Source of the DNA: Macrostomum hystrix
Taxonomy: Eukaryota; Platyhelminthes; Macrostomidae
Direction of reading: 5' to 3'
DNA length: 64,000 nt
Assembly (NCBI GenBank): GCA_950097015.1
Contig: CATNEN010000035.1
Coordinates: forward strand, 385,001 to 449,000
In this document: positions 28,635-39,921 of the stretch, one piece after another
Position numbering within the stretch: position 1 is the first letter of the stretch
Layout of the letters: each line of letters opens with the position of its first letter
The notes under the pieces: generated by a model
Told to the model about the DNA's origin: nothing
What the model saw: only the letters and a program-made list of their open reading frames with translations
The model's database searches: none
Made by a program: the position numbers and the translations under genes

Positions 28635-31059
28635 TCCTTCTGGAATCTGTTTATTGCATTACATGTGTTTTTTTAGAAATTTACAAATTCTTCTCTCTTT
28701 ACATTACAACTGTAATATTTATTTATAAAAATGTTTCACTTAAAAAATAACACATTTATTTTGACCAAGTTTAAGACTATTATAGACTAAGACTGCCACA
28801 GAATTGGCTAGTTAAAAGAGAAATTTATGATTTTTTGAAAATGTTTGACAATTTTAGGTTTTGATGGAGAACTTTCCACAAAAAACAATGAAGGACATCT
28901 TACCTACTAGGTATAGAAAATTTGGATCTTTGAAACAGTTAAACATAGGGTTCTTTTTTTAATTTTGTTACCTGTAGTCAAATTCTGTTTGTTTAAATAA
29001 GGCTACAAAAAACAATGAAAATTATGAAATCATAAAAAAGTCTTGAGATGTATCATAATATGCATTTATATATTATATATAATGATTTTTATCCCTAAAA
29101 TCAGCCTTGGTTTATTATTAATTATTGGCACCTGATATTGGATGGTCATTTTGATAAAAAAATAATTGCATACAAACACGGAATATGCAAAGACATTATA
29201 GAGCTCTCTAAACTGCTGATGCAAAATGCTAGTGCAAACACTCAATAAGATATATCATATTGTGACCACTTGATGAATTGACAAAACTAATTTCAGTCAT
29301 TTTGTCAAATCTTTAAATTATTTTAAAGAAACACTTTTATATATGAAACTGTTTTATAATGTTCCATTATGAGGGCAGTAACTTTAATTGGAAATTGAAC
29401 AGAAAAAAGGGCAGGGTGTCAGACCATAATAGATACCTACAGCAATACCCAGAGCTGAGTTTAAATTCTGTTAACTCTCTCCAACATGTCCATCTGCAAC
29501 ACAGAACACAAGCAGACACCTGTTCAAACCAATTTGCTCTAACTATACAGTTATACAATTATAGCATGAACATAAATATGGTAATTGCTAAGCTAATCTG
29601 GGAGCCAAGCCTGAAGCTGAGTAGCCTACAGCCAAGCCAAGCAACTTGCAGCCAAGCAATCTGAAATAGAAACCAAACAATTACTGGGAGAAGTGGCAAA
29701 GTAGCATGCTGTGGATGCAAGTGAGCAAAGTCTAATCCAAAATACTTTTACCTATCAGATCAGATCATTTCTATCAGATGAATAGATTGGACATATATAT
29801 AGGCCCCCTATATATACACAAGTATGTAGCTATTCCATTCTCCCTGTTCTTTCTGCCTTTAGAGGACCACTTGAGGAGCCAGTTTATCTTGTAGAGTTGT
29901 CAAGATTCAAATGAATGCCAGAACCTCAAAGCCATTTTGGAAATGTAAGAGGTCAACACCAATATAGAGTTCATTTTTGTACACAATGGCATCAGCAAGC
30001 AGAATTCTGCACTTATTCAGAGCATTGACAAGGTTAAAACATGCTAGGGTTCAACCTATAGAATAACAACATCCCAGAGGTCTGCACTACAGACCTCAAA
30101 GCTGCTTCATGGCAAGCTTTGTAGGTTGTGTTTTCTAGAGACATGTTTCCAAGGCCTGTTGTTGCCTGGCAGACCCTGGCACCTATGCCTTCATCAGCAT
30201 GCTGATGGCCTGCCTTATCTGCCAGCTAATGGCAGATTGGCAATGGCCTGTTGCAGCCTTGCAGGTCCTTGCTGGTTTGCATCTGGCACAACTATTGAAC
30301 CTGGCAGAGTATGCCAATGAAATATTGTTGTCAAGCTTAGTTCACAGAGTTCAGGGCGTTAGCATCTTTGACCAATCGATTTGCCAAACTTATAGGAGTT
30401 CATTCAATTAAACAGTAGATTGCACAAAAATATTTTTTGCATAACAAAAAAATGAAAAATACAAATTAGCAAGTCTAATCAGAACTCTCAGGTTTGGATT
30501 TTTAAAGATTCACAGAGAGCTCTATGCAGTTAATCATGGGATTTTCAGATCATAAACCATCATAATCCCATGATTTAGAATTAAAGTTCCAGACTTTGCG
30601 CCTTGAAGTTTAAACGAAAAAACCCATGGGTGGTAGCGCTAGGTACTCTAATTTAGAATTAAGTCCTGCGATCCCGGTGCTGCCAGATCCCGCCGGCACG
30701 CCGCATGAGCATGTCGGCACCAAGTTAACAGTAAACAGGACGGCTTATACCTGTAAATTTTCTATGTAATCCGAGCAGCCGAAGTAATTTTTATTTTTTT
30801 AACTCAACTCTTGGTCAACAAGCTTTGACTTGCTCTGGCTAGTTAGTCAATTCCAAGCAGGCGCAAGCTTTTTTCTAAGAAATACTTTTTGAGTTTGTAT
30901 TTAAACAAATTTTCATTAGTTCTTTAATGTTAGTTAAGAGTTTGAAATTTAATTAGGATTTTATCTTATTATTTTTTTAATTGGTTTTGGAAGAACAACA
31001 GTAATGTATTAAAGTTTTGTAAGTAAAAGAAAGGCAAAATTTGATTGGGCTCTGCCTTC
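28635..31059. other. AT-rich gene-poor region
   Basis: No exon recognised. A GC-richer island at about 30655-30745 stands out from its surroundings and could be a promoter or 5' exon of the plus-strand gene downstream. Short open frames near 29359-29664 and 30126-30411 lack similarity and look accidental. Confidence 0.4.
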
Positions 31060-31067
31060 AGTTAGGG

Positions 31068-31495
31068 GGATCCTAGACTCTTCGTCATCTTACAACTTCG
31101 TCATCCACTTGGAAGGTAGGACATTTCGTCATCCAGCCAATTGGCATGCTTTAAAGTTATGGTCAGTTCGTCATCTACTAATAACAAATAAGCAATTAAG
31201 TTCGTCATCAATAAAGTGAGGGTGGGGTGGTGGGGCAGAGGTGTGAACACACTTCACATCTTAAAATGCCAAAAAGAGGTGTCAAAACTGATTTCATTTA
31301 AAGAGTTGAAAGAAAGGTGCCAACACGATGTGAGGAGGTGGGGAGGGGTGGTTCTGTTCTAACTTTGAAAACTTTTGTTTTATAGATGACGAAGTGTCCA
31401 CAAGTCTTAGTCTCTTCGTCATCCACCCTCTGAGATATTGGACAGATCGTCATCTGGATGACGAAGTTGTAAGATGACGAAGTGTCCAGGTACCC
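31068..31495. mobile_element. Non-autonomous TIR element with 8-bp target duplication
   Basis: Ends are inverted repeats of about 40 bp sharing CTTCGTCATCTTACAACTTC, and AGTTAGGG occurs directly on both sides (31060-31067 and 31496-31503). TTCGTCATC recurs at subterminal positions (31126, 31168, 31200, 31411). The interior is short and non-coding. An 8-bp duplication is typical of hAT-like elements, but the family is not established. Confidence 0.75.
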
Positions 31496-31503
31496 AGTTA
31501 GGG

Positions 31504-32043
31504 TACTTCGGTGTATTCAATTTATATATCTACACAAGCAGTTCAAAGCAAAGCAGAAGAAAGCAATGCAGAGCAGCAGAAAAATGCTAATTGTGAAATA
31601 GGAAGTTTAGGACTTCCTGCTAAAATTTATAAGAGAGTTTAAAAAGGATTTTAAATAAAAATGGAATTTGTTAATACAATCCTATTTAGGCAAGACGAGC
31701 AATTAATAGAAACATGTTGCTTTTTTAATTAGGCCTATTGATTAGTCTATGATTTTATACCATATAAAATTATTTTTAATTAGGCCTAAATGTTAAAATC
31801 GATTCATAGGCCTATACCTATAGTTAAATTATAGTTTGTATAGTTCGTAGCTTTTATCTCCTGTGGCTTTTTAAATTTTAGGCCTAAGCCTCACATGTAT
31901 TCATATTCCTAGATTCCTCCACCACTTATTGATTCCTTTATAATACTTTAAAACAGTTCAGGCAGACTTCTAGTCTCTGACTCTCTGCCAGTTCTATACC
32001 TGTCAATAACTATCTTAACAAGTAAAAATTTCAATGTTTGACA
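31504..32043. other. AT-rich spacer
   Basis: No recognised feature. AGGCCTA recurs several times between 31730 and 31890. Confidence 0.3.
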
Positions 32044-32052
32044 TTAAAAAAA

Positions 32053-32202
32053 CGCCATGACTAGGGACACGGCGGCCGTGCCGCAAGTCCACACAGCTAA
32101 AGACACAGCCTAGGCACAGATTAGCGTGGTAGCTAGGGACACGGCGGCCATGTCCTTAGACAGAGAGTTAGAGGCACGGCCGCCGTGTCCCTAGTCAAGG
32201 CG
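32053..32202. mobile_element. 150-bp foldback/TIR element with 9-bp target duplication
   Basis: Inverted ends CGCCWTGACTAGGGACACGG continue to CGGCCGTGCC for about 30 bp with one mismatch. TTAAAAAAA lies directly on each side (32044-32052 and 32203-32211). A third internal copy of CTAGGGACACGGCGGCC is at 32134. It is GC-rich in an AT-rich region. The 9-bp duplication is like Mutator-type elements. Confidence 0.75.
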
Positions 32203-32444
32203 TTAAAAAAATTAACATTTGTAAAAAGAGGCAATGGGAAACACTTAGTATGGCAATCAGATAGGCCTAGTCAAAACCCCAGGCTTTACAAACCAACTGG
32301 ACAGGTGGATTGCACAATGCTTTAGGCTTTAGCTAGAGCTAAGTAGGCTTGCTCTGACTGAAATTGTCATATTCTGGATAGCAATTAGCCTATGCCCTAT
32401 TTACAAAAGTTTGACAAAATCATCATATCTTGATACATACACAT

Positions 32445-32698
32445 ACATGCGCAACACCCGGCTGACCCGGCCGAACCGGCTGGGTGAAACTAGGGCCAAG
32501 CAAGGTAAGTCGCAAAAACCAATCAACCAAGTGCAAAAAAATCAAAGGGGAGACCAAGGGACAAAAAAGGAAGGCGTGAAGAAAAGGAAAAAGGGGAAGA
32601 AAAAGAGAGCAAATGAGAGCAAACTAAGTCGTAAATAGAGCAATGAAACAAACTAAGTCGCATGGCTGGCTAAGATTTGGGAGGTTGCGCATGTATGT
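32445..32698. mobile_element. Small TIR element (left of a back-to-back pair)
   Basis: Starts ACATACATGCGCAAC and ends with its complement GTTGCGCATGTATGT. The body contains GGCTGACCCGGCCGAACCGG and a purine-rich stretch. It is followed immediately by a related element, and no coding capacity is seen. Confidence 0.6.
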
Positions 32699-32930
32699 AC
32701 ATACATGCCCAAAACCTGTCTGACCTGTCCAAACCAGATAGGTGAAATGGCTGCCAGCCAAAGTAAGTTTGCAAAATTGAAAATACTAAAAATGTAAAAT
32801 TGGGGGAAGAAAGAAAGAAAAAAGGCAATAAAAGTCATACAAAGTGGAAATAAAGTGACAATTGTAAGGAACTAAGTCACACTGGATGGATGAAATTTTT
32901 TTAGGTTGGGCATGTATATCTTTATATCTG
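32699..32930. mobile_element. Small TIR element (right of a back-to-back pair)
   Basis: Starts ACATACATGCCCAA and ends TTGGGCATGTATAT. The interior follows that of the left neighbour (CTGTCTGACCTGTCCAAACC against CGGCTGACCCGGCCGAACCG). The junction forms the perfect palindrome GCATGTATGTACATACATGC. Confidence 0.6.
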
Positions 32931-33448
32931 ATTTATTAGGTAGCTATACTGTGCTATAGTCGTCCAGTTACTCCACCTCTGAGCCATCACCTCAAAGCCT
33001 GTCAAATGAAACATTTGTCAAAAGCTCCACCTACATGTAAATGCAATATACTGATACTGAAACATTTTTGGTACTAAGTGCTTGGTACGGTTTAAAATAA
33101 AGCTTGTCCTTAATGTATATAGTCTAGCTATTCCTATTAGGCCACATATGACATGACAAAGTAGCTAATTTTGTCAATGATTTGATTTTGTGTTATATTT
33201 TAAGCAAAAGTATACTGGTGGTCTGTTAAAAAAACTACATGGTAGGCCTAATCTGCATTCTAACCAAGCTATTTCACCAAAACATTCCAGAACAACCAAG
33301 CAAAATAAGGTTTAAACTCAAATTAGTACATAAGTTTACTAGGCTTGTCACAAAGCCCAAGTGATTATTGATTTTGCTGTGTGCACCAAGAATTGTCGAT
33401 CTACAAAACTTATTAAAGAAATCTCAAGTGAAACATTTTCATTCAGTC
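32931..33448. other. Upstream region of the C-clamp gene
   Basis: AT-rich, no TATA/initiator assignment possible. It ends in an acceptor-like TTTTCATTCAG (33436-33446), 2 bases before the ATG. Confidence 0.4.
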
Positions 33449-34333
33449 ATGCAACGTGGCGACAAAGTCGTGATAGTCTACAAAGGCGAGGATACTCTTG
33501 GCATTGTTGAACGCTGCGACATTGAACTGGACTCTGTGCTAGTCAGCCTCACATTGTCATCTGGAGCCCACATCCAGACTGTTCGTCGAATAGCCGAATG
33601 TGTGCCAAGCCATGTGGCCGCAGCTGCTACCACTGCCGCTGCTGCTGTTGCTTCTTCAGATTGCGACATCGAAGAAGAAGAAACTGTTGAAAATCCGGAT
33701 TTCTATGACGATATTGAGGTTGATGAGGCGCCCATGTCGGCAGGGACTAGTTACCGCGGGCAATTGCTGTCCCAGGAGATGGCACCAACAGCAGTAGCCA
33801 GAGACTCGATTTCAGATAGCGGCAGTCATAGCAATAATCAGAACCTGCTGCACCTGTACAGCTGCAGTGCTCCACCAGCATCAGCCGCAATAGCAATGTT
33901 CCCGAGTTCGACAGCTCCGGTATCCATTAGTTTAGCCACTCCGCTAACTATTAACGTTGGCATCGGCAATTTCGGTCAGAACTTTGCCGTCCTGTCGCCA
34001 TTGCGCCATCATCACCATCATCAACTGTCGGCATCGTTCTCATTTCCTTTGCCAACTGTCGGCCAGTCCTCTGACGATCCCCAGTGCCAGCGGAGCCTGG
34101 CCGTAACGCCGCCATCGTCTTTATCGTCTTCCTTCTCCGGCGGCGAAGCATCTTCGGCATCCGCGATGTTAAGCGGCGGCGGCGGCGGGCCTTTGTCACC
34201 GCGCGGCAAGTGTCGACGCATCTACGGTGTTGATAATCGGCGCATGTGGTGCACACAGTGCCGATGGAAGAAGGCTTGCACCAGGTTTAAACCTGCCGCT
34301 TTGCCCACCCAGCCCGACTTCGGTCCACGGTAG
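33449..34333 (+). CDS. ZNF395/SLC2A4RG-like C-clamp DNA-binding protein (294 aa)
   Basis: Probable nuclear DNA-binding regulator related to the SLC2A4RG/ZNF395/ZNF704 family. The N-terminal [18 protein letters not shown] resembles the conserved amino-terminal Tudor-like stretch of that family. The middle is low-complexity Ser/Ala-rich sequence with an acidic patch ([18 protein letters not shown]), a DSISDSGS motif and a run of five histidines. The end [20 protein letters not shown] is a C-clamp with Cys255, 268, 271 and 277. No C2H2 finger is seen, so it is shorter than the vertebrate proteins. The start is the first ATG; the frame is open upstream only to a splice-acceptor-like TTCAG. It is the only complete plus-strand gene here. 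Confidence 0.85.
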   Translation: MQRGDKVVIVYKGEDTLGIVERCDIELDSVLVSLTLSSGAHIQTVRRIAECVPSHVAAAATTAAAAVASSDCDIEEEETVENPDFYDDIEVDEAPMSAGTSYRGQLLSQEMAPTAVARDSISDSGSHSNNQNLLHLYSCSAPPASAAIAMFPSSTAPVSISLATPLTINVGIGNFGQNFAVLSPLRHHHHHQLSASFSFPLPTVGQSSDDPQCQRSLAVTPPSSLSSSFSGGEASSASAMLSGGGGGPLSPRGKCRRIYGVDNRRMWCTQCRWKKACTRFKPAALPTQPDFGPR

Positions 34334-34667
34334 AATTGCACACCTCAACACCTCAACAAACTGTACGGTTTGCTTGAACAATTAGCTCGCGCGGCCACAA
34401 ACTCACATTGGTTGATTACACTGTCTTGGTTTTTTAGCAGCTCTTTGTGTTTAATTGCTCTTTCCTGATCTGCGCTTACTTAAAAGCGAAGCTTTTTTTC
34501 TTTGTTTGTCTGAAAAAGGACTATCAGTTTCGGTGCTTTTTTCTGAATTTAGTTTCGGGATTTCGATTTAGTTTTTAGGGGATCAGAATCCCGATCAAGA
34601 GGTTCCAGGTGTCTGGAGTCCAGTCCCGATACCCTAGAGATCAATCGATTTTAATCCTAATGTCATG
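34334..34667. other. 3' flank of the C-clamp gene
   Basis: Likely 3' untranslated region. No AATAAA close by; the first plus-strand match I noticed is near 35602. Confidence 0.4.
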
Positions 34668-34960
34668 GGGATCAGGATCCCAGCCCCAAAGTTATAGGAA
34701 TCAGTATCCCAGTCCCGAATCCCTAGGGATCAGTATCCCAGTCCCGAATCCCTAGGGATCAGTATCCCAGTCCCGAATCCCTAGGGATCAGTATCCCAGT
34801 CCCGAATCCCTAGGGATCAGTATCCCAGTCCCGAATCCCTAGGGATCAGTATCCCAGTCCCGAATCCCTAGGGATCAGTATCCCAGTCCCGAATCCCTAG
34901 GGATCAGTATCCCAGTCCCGAATCCCTAGGGATCAGTATCCAAGTCCCGAATCCAGTCCC
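34668..34960. repeat. 29-bp minisatellite
   Basis: About nine near-identical copies of GATCAGTATCCCAGTCCCGA plus ATCCCTAGG, with degenerate flanking copies from 34560. It may lie within the 3' UTR of the C-clamp gene. Confidence 0.95.
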
Positions 34961-36160
34961 GAATTCAGTCCAATCCAGATAGGAATCCAGGATCCCAGTC
35001 CCGATATCCTTGACATCAACTCCTCAGAATTCCTAATACCTAGTGCATATTTATGTTTAGATAAAATTAACTCAATACTACTGCGTGGTTTAGTAAAGTT
35101 GGTGATTCAGTTTAACTGCAAGATTTTGCTTTAAATTTCACCTGCTTTCCTTCGTCATTTATGTACATAAATTATATTTATTTATTTTTTTATGCACGCT
35201 GGTATTTTTATGCAGACGTACGGCGCCAGAAAAATATGATTATCCTGTCATATTTTCTATTTTGATTTTCTCGCAGTCATTCCTGTCCGTTTTGCGATAG
35301 AATACTTATTTGCTAATTTGTTCTGCTGCTTTCATTGCAGCAGCCGTGTTGAGTGGTGGGATATTTCTAGCGGAAATATTAAGTTTTTCCTCTGGCCAAG
35401 CTTATCCACATGTCCTTCAGTGCATTGTCACTTATCCCAGCCAATCCATCTGTCCCTTGTATCGCAGTTGTTGCGTAGGATGAAAAAGCTTATTCGCTAA
35501 TACAGTAGGAGACAATCAGGTGCTATTTTTCGTTTCATTTTCTTTCATTGCCTAACGCTAGCTCTTTCACGATGTATTTTTTTGTCATTTTTCAAGTTTA
35601 AAATAAATTCTGCTTTTAATTAATATATACAGATTTGCACTAGTGACCCTTTGAAAAGTAGTATATTGTATAAAGAGTTCTATTACAGATACTTTATTTT
35701 CTAAAATATATACATGTACAAAAATATTTGTTTCTAATCGGCCCTTTTTAATAATCCTATTTTTACCAGTGATTTAGAACATGTCTTCCTTTTTAGAAGT
35801 GTCTCATCTTTTCCACTTTTATATTTTTATTATAATTTCAAACCTCGCTTTGTTCTACACAGGCATGCGATACTACTTATTGATTTCTGTTATAAGTAGC
35901 TTAAACGCTTCCTAATCACGCTATATGCTTTGTTAAGATATTAATTGAGATGCTCCACATTCTTACCTGTTATATAAACCGTATGGAACTTTACACCCGG
36001 TGCTTCGCCCGCACAAACTGTCTTTGCCGTCACCGAAGAGTTCTTTCGTGTCGCGTTTCAATTTTACTGTCCGTTTATATGCATCAGACAGTAAAATGTA
36101 TTTAGATCTATCTGGAGCTATTCAGATTGAATGCGAATGCACTAGGTATTTGATATTTGA
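34961..36160. other. AT-rich stretch without recognised genes
   Basis: No coding or structural feature recognised. AAAATAAATT near 35602 could be a distal polyadenylation signal. Confidence 0.35.
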
Positions 36161-36786
36161 TAATACACTTGGCCATTACCCACAATTTCATAGATGACAG
36201 TAGGCCATTACCCACAACCACAATCTCATAGATGACAGTAGGCCATTACCCACAATCACATAGATGACAGTAGGCTATTACCCACAATCTCATAGATGAC
36301 AGTAGGCCATTACCCACAATCACATAGATGACAGTAGGCCATTACCCACAATCTCATAGATGACAGTAGGCCATTACCCACAATCACATAGATGACAGTA
36401 GGCCATTACCCACAATCACATAGATGACAGTAGGCCATTACCCACAATCACATAGATGACAGTAGGCCATTACCCACAATCACATAGATGACAGTAGGCC
36501 ATTACCCACAATCACATAGATGACAGTAGGCCATTACCCACAATCACATAGATGACAGTAGGCCATTACCCACAATCACATAGATGACAGTAGGCTATTA
36601 CCCACAATCTCATAGATGACAGTAGGCTATTACCCACAATCACATAGATGACATTTGGCCATTACCCACAATCACATAGAATATAGATGACAGTAGGCCA
36701 TTACCCACAAACACATAGATGACAGTAGGCCATTACCCATAATTTCATAGATATTACACTTGGCCATTACCCACAATCTCATAGAT
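36161..36786. repeat. 32-bp minisatellite
   Basis: About 19 copies of CACATAGATGACAGTAGGCC plus ATTACCCACAAT; CTCATAG and ACTTGGCC variants occur at the edges. The leading flank TGATATTTGATAATA(C/A)ACTTGGCC recurs once at about 38090. Confidence 0.96.
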
Positions 36787-38124
36787 CGCTCGTATTACCA
36801 CTTGAATTTTAGCCACCTTGCTTACATAGCCTGCTAAAATGCGGCATGTCCTGCAGTAGATGTGTTACCCCGATCGTCGAATTTCGCAAATATTATAACT
36901 GCCGCCTTTAACTATTTTTTCTAGCACAATAGAGTTATGCTTCAGTAAAAAACGATGAAAATGTACCCGTCCTTCGCTTTGAAAATATTTCTGCTTTTGA
37001 CAAGCAATTCTAGAATTAGATTTTCTTCTCGCCTGACATTTCCTACCCGCCAAGTAAAAAACTGCTTCTCATCTTAAGTTGTCTTTCATCTACATTTTTT
37101 GGTCTCACACAGTTTATCTTAGCGGGCGCCTGTTGGTGTTTTGAATCGCATCTCTAGAATATAATAGACGTTTGATTTATTCATCGTCACAATATCCTCA
37201 GATTTATTGCAGTCTATTGCGTACATTTTATGTTATTTTAAACCCGGTTCGTCATCACATTCTTCTTCTGGTACTTTCATTTTTTCATGTAAAATACATT
37301 TACACTAGACCATCTGGATTATTGATTTTCTTGTTTTCGTTTGTCCCAATCTCCACATGTCGTGTTGTCATGTAATTTTGTGTACAGATCCCCAAAACGA
37401 AAAATCTTTAAAAAGAATGCAAAGTTTTTGAACAGTTAATCTGCCTCCTGCGTCTGGGGTTCGATTCCTGACGCTTGTTTCTTATATCTGCAACTCTGTT
37501 TTAGCTTTGCAATTGCGAAATAGCAAAATTAATTTATTGTATCTCTTGCACTTATCATGTTAATCTAATTTTGCTTTGTTAGTTTTATTACTGAACTTAA
37601 TAATTTTTTTATAAAACAAAAAGTTAAACAAAGCGTGTAGTTGAAGCTATGAAAATCAACTTTTCAACATGTATTACTCCTAATATAATATTTTTCTACT
37701 ATATTATAGGAAGTATTTAAAGTACTTGCATGAACCTGTCTTCGTTCTTATACTTTTAGTACCAATTCAAATTTCTTTTTTTAAGAAGAAACTTTGAAAG
37801 TACAGTTAAAGTTTTTTCGGCTCTTTGTTATATTGCGAAATAAAATAAAATCAAGGCGCAAAGTAATTTGTAAATTTTGTTTTGATATCGGGAAAACAAA
37901 TCATTATGATGGCATTAGACTGAAATTGTAAATTTATTTGACCACTGAAATCTTCTAACAGAATTCCAGATACACTGTCTGTTATTCCTGTTTCCTTCAC
38001 TTGTTTTTCAATGTCCTAATCGTGAATTTCAATGATAACATTTTTATTTAGTATCAATATTTCATATTTTCAGTAAATAATTTGCTGATATTTGATAATA
38101 AACTTGGCCATTACAACTACAAGC
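36787..38124. other. AT-rich stretch without recognised genes
   Basis: Contains a lone B-box-like GGGGTTCGATTCC at 37455-37467, possibly a decayed SINE fragment, and a single remnant of the 32-bp array unit at 38085-38113. Confidence 0.35.
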
Positions 38125-38440
38125 AGAGGTTGTAGCCTAGTGGTTAGGGCGTCGGACTCACGACTTGAAGGTCGGGGGTTCGATTCCCGACTCCACTGGA
38201 AAAATTTGCGTCCTTTAGCAAGACACTTAACTCTGCATTGCTTCAGTTCACCCAGCTGTTAAATGGGTACCAGCATCAGCTGGGATAATTGAAGGTGGGT
38301 GTGGCGTCCCCCCAGTCCGTGGACTGAACAGCTGTACGCAGCCTTCAGATGCGCCGCGCATTAGCTGCGGCTGTGCTGCCGGCTGCACATCTGACCCAAT
38401 TGGGGCAGGTGTAATCAATTATTTATTATTATTATATTTT
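38125..38440 (+). mobile_element. tRNA-derived SINE, family 2
   Basis: Full-length copy: GTAGCCTAGTGGTTAGGGCG head, B box GGGTTCGATTCCC, core GCAAGACACTTAACT and TAAATGGGTACCAGC, and a 3' tail of TTATTATTA. It is almost identical to the copy in ceramidase A intron 2, so the family was active recently. Confidence 0.87.
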
Positions 38441-38462
38441 CAGTAGCATGACCTATAGCTAG

Positions 38463-38598
38463 TTCCCTCCCCCTGGACCACGGGCTTGGAGTTTCACAAC
38501 TTTCAAAGCCGTCCGACGTCGGCATCGTCGAGCATATTCAGCAATTCTTGTCGAAGACCCTGGTGAAGAGGACAACTGACATTGCCCTGTATAATTAA
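38463..38598 (+). CDS. Candidate 3'-terminal coding exon, unidentified
   Basis: One frame is open for 45 codons to a TAA at 38596-38598 with coding-like composition: DHGLGVSQLSKPSDVGIVEH then QQFLSKTLVKRTTDIALYN. AG dinucleotides at 38457-38458 or 38461-38462 could be acceptors, but no good pyrimidine tract is seen. I do not recognise the protein and found no upstream exon. It could be the end of a plus-strand gene or a decayed coding fragment. Confidence 0.35.
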
Positions 38599-38679
38599 CA
38601 ATAATCACTAATTTAAAATGATAACACTAATCGATATAATATAGTCAACAATTAGCCGACATAGTTATATAATAAAATG

Positions 38680-38981
38680 TTATGAGCAGAAAAAATTATA
38701 TTGGTAGTTTTTGCCACCAGACACACCGACTGGAATCGTTGAAAATCTCGACACTGCCGATGCTTTGTGATTCCGGAAGTTGTTTTGTCGGACGGATTGA
38801 AAAAACTTTAGCCAGTGTTCTGCATTTTCACGGCGATTGGTCGAATATTTTAGGAGATTCCGAGAACAAAACTCGGGAATTTCAATAACTTCATCTGTTT
38901 GACTTGCTTTGCCAATACTTTCAAGTGATTCGGCACAAAACCAAATAATGCATACGAGCGAACAGGCTTCTACATAGCTTG
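38680..38981. other. Open on both strands, unassigned
   Basis: Between the candidate exon and a SINE. A minus-strand frame is open for about 100 codons with a mixed composition, but no family or splice structure supports it. Confidence 0.25.
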
Positions 38982-39350
38982 CGGGGTCGGTGGCAGAGCG
39001 GTTATCGCGTTTGCCTCTCGCACCAAGGTCCCTAAGTTCGATTCCACGGCGAGGCCACATTTATTTGGGGCGCAGCCGCGGAGAGAAGGCTTGGGGGCTT
39101 GTCGTGCAATTTACGCCCTTGAGGGCCAACCTCCAAGGCACAGTGAAATGTACACTGCCCGACGATGAGAAAGTCAGGGCCGATGTACACACTTGTTTGA
39201 GCGCATGCCTGAGTACAGTATCTGTGTGCGTGTGTGCTCAGGAGTCAGCGAAATGGACAGAATTGCCTCCTCGCTGGCTGCGGGTCTAGTGTCACGAAAT
39301 GATGTGCCATTGTCCTCAGCCCTCCTGCAATTATTATCACTCTAATTATT
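38982..39350 (+). mobile_element. tRNA-derived SINE, family 1
   Basis: Best full copy of the family: GGGGTCGGTGGCAGAGCGG A-box region, B box AGTTCGATTCC, body GGGGCGCAGCCGCGGAG and CTGGCTGCGGGTCTAGTG, 3' end CCTGCAATTATTATC. It lies just beyond the GluN3-like stop codon. Confidence 0.87.
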
Positions 39351-39467
39351 ATCTACATTACTTGTACGAATGAGACAAGATCGCATTATGACAGGCATTC
39401 CGCGAATGTCCGTTGACCCAGTCTCAATGTGTGCTCAACTCCAGTGAAAGCTAATGCCATCTTAAAG

Positions 39468-39921
39468 TCAGGGCGGTTTTGTCAAATTGTCCAACAGATT
39501 CCGATGCGTCAGCTCTATGCTGCGGCTGAGCGCTGAACTAGCGGACGACTCTAGCAGCTCGGACTCGATGGCCGACTTCGACTTGCCCTCGAAGGCGGCC
39601 AGTCGGCGCACCAGGACCTCGCGATCGCGCACCAGCTGAGCAATGCGCTCTCGCATGGCGCTCATGTCTCGGCCAAATTGGCGACTCTTGGCCCGGATGG
39701 TCTGGTCGACATCTTCCAGCTGCGAGCTGATGCTGCACTCCAGGTCCGTCTGCACTGCGATATTGTTCAGGAGCATCATCGCGGCGGCGGCGTCGTCGTC
39801 AGTGGAAGCTGCCACCGCAACTGCCGAGGCGAGGCTAGACTGCAGCTGGGCCCGCTCCTCAGACTGATCCGCACCCAGCGACATCAGCAGGCTGTCCCGA
39901 TCGCTGGTGTACTTTTGCAGC
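39468..39921 (-). CDS. GluN3-like, exon 9 (cytoplasmic tail)
   Basis: Acceptor CCGATTCAG, then LQKYTSDRDSLLMSL and a predicted coiled coil (RQFGRDMSAMRERIAQLVRD, VLVRRLAAFEG). It ends LTKPP and TGA. A C-terminal coiled coil is also found in vertebrate GluN3 tails. Confidence 0.85.

Noticed and set aside
38982..39060. tRNA gene
   Set aside because: A and B boxes are present, but the sequence does not fold as a full cloverleaf, and it heads a dispersed element with a fixed body and tail, so it is a SINE head.
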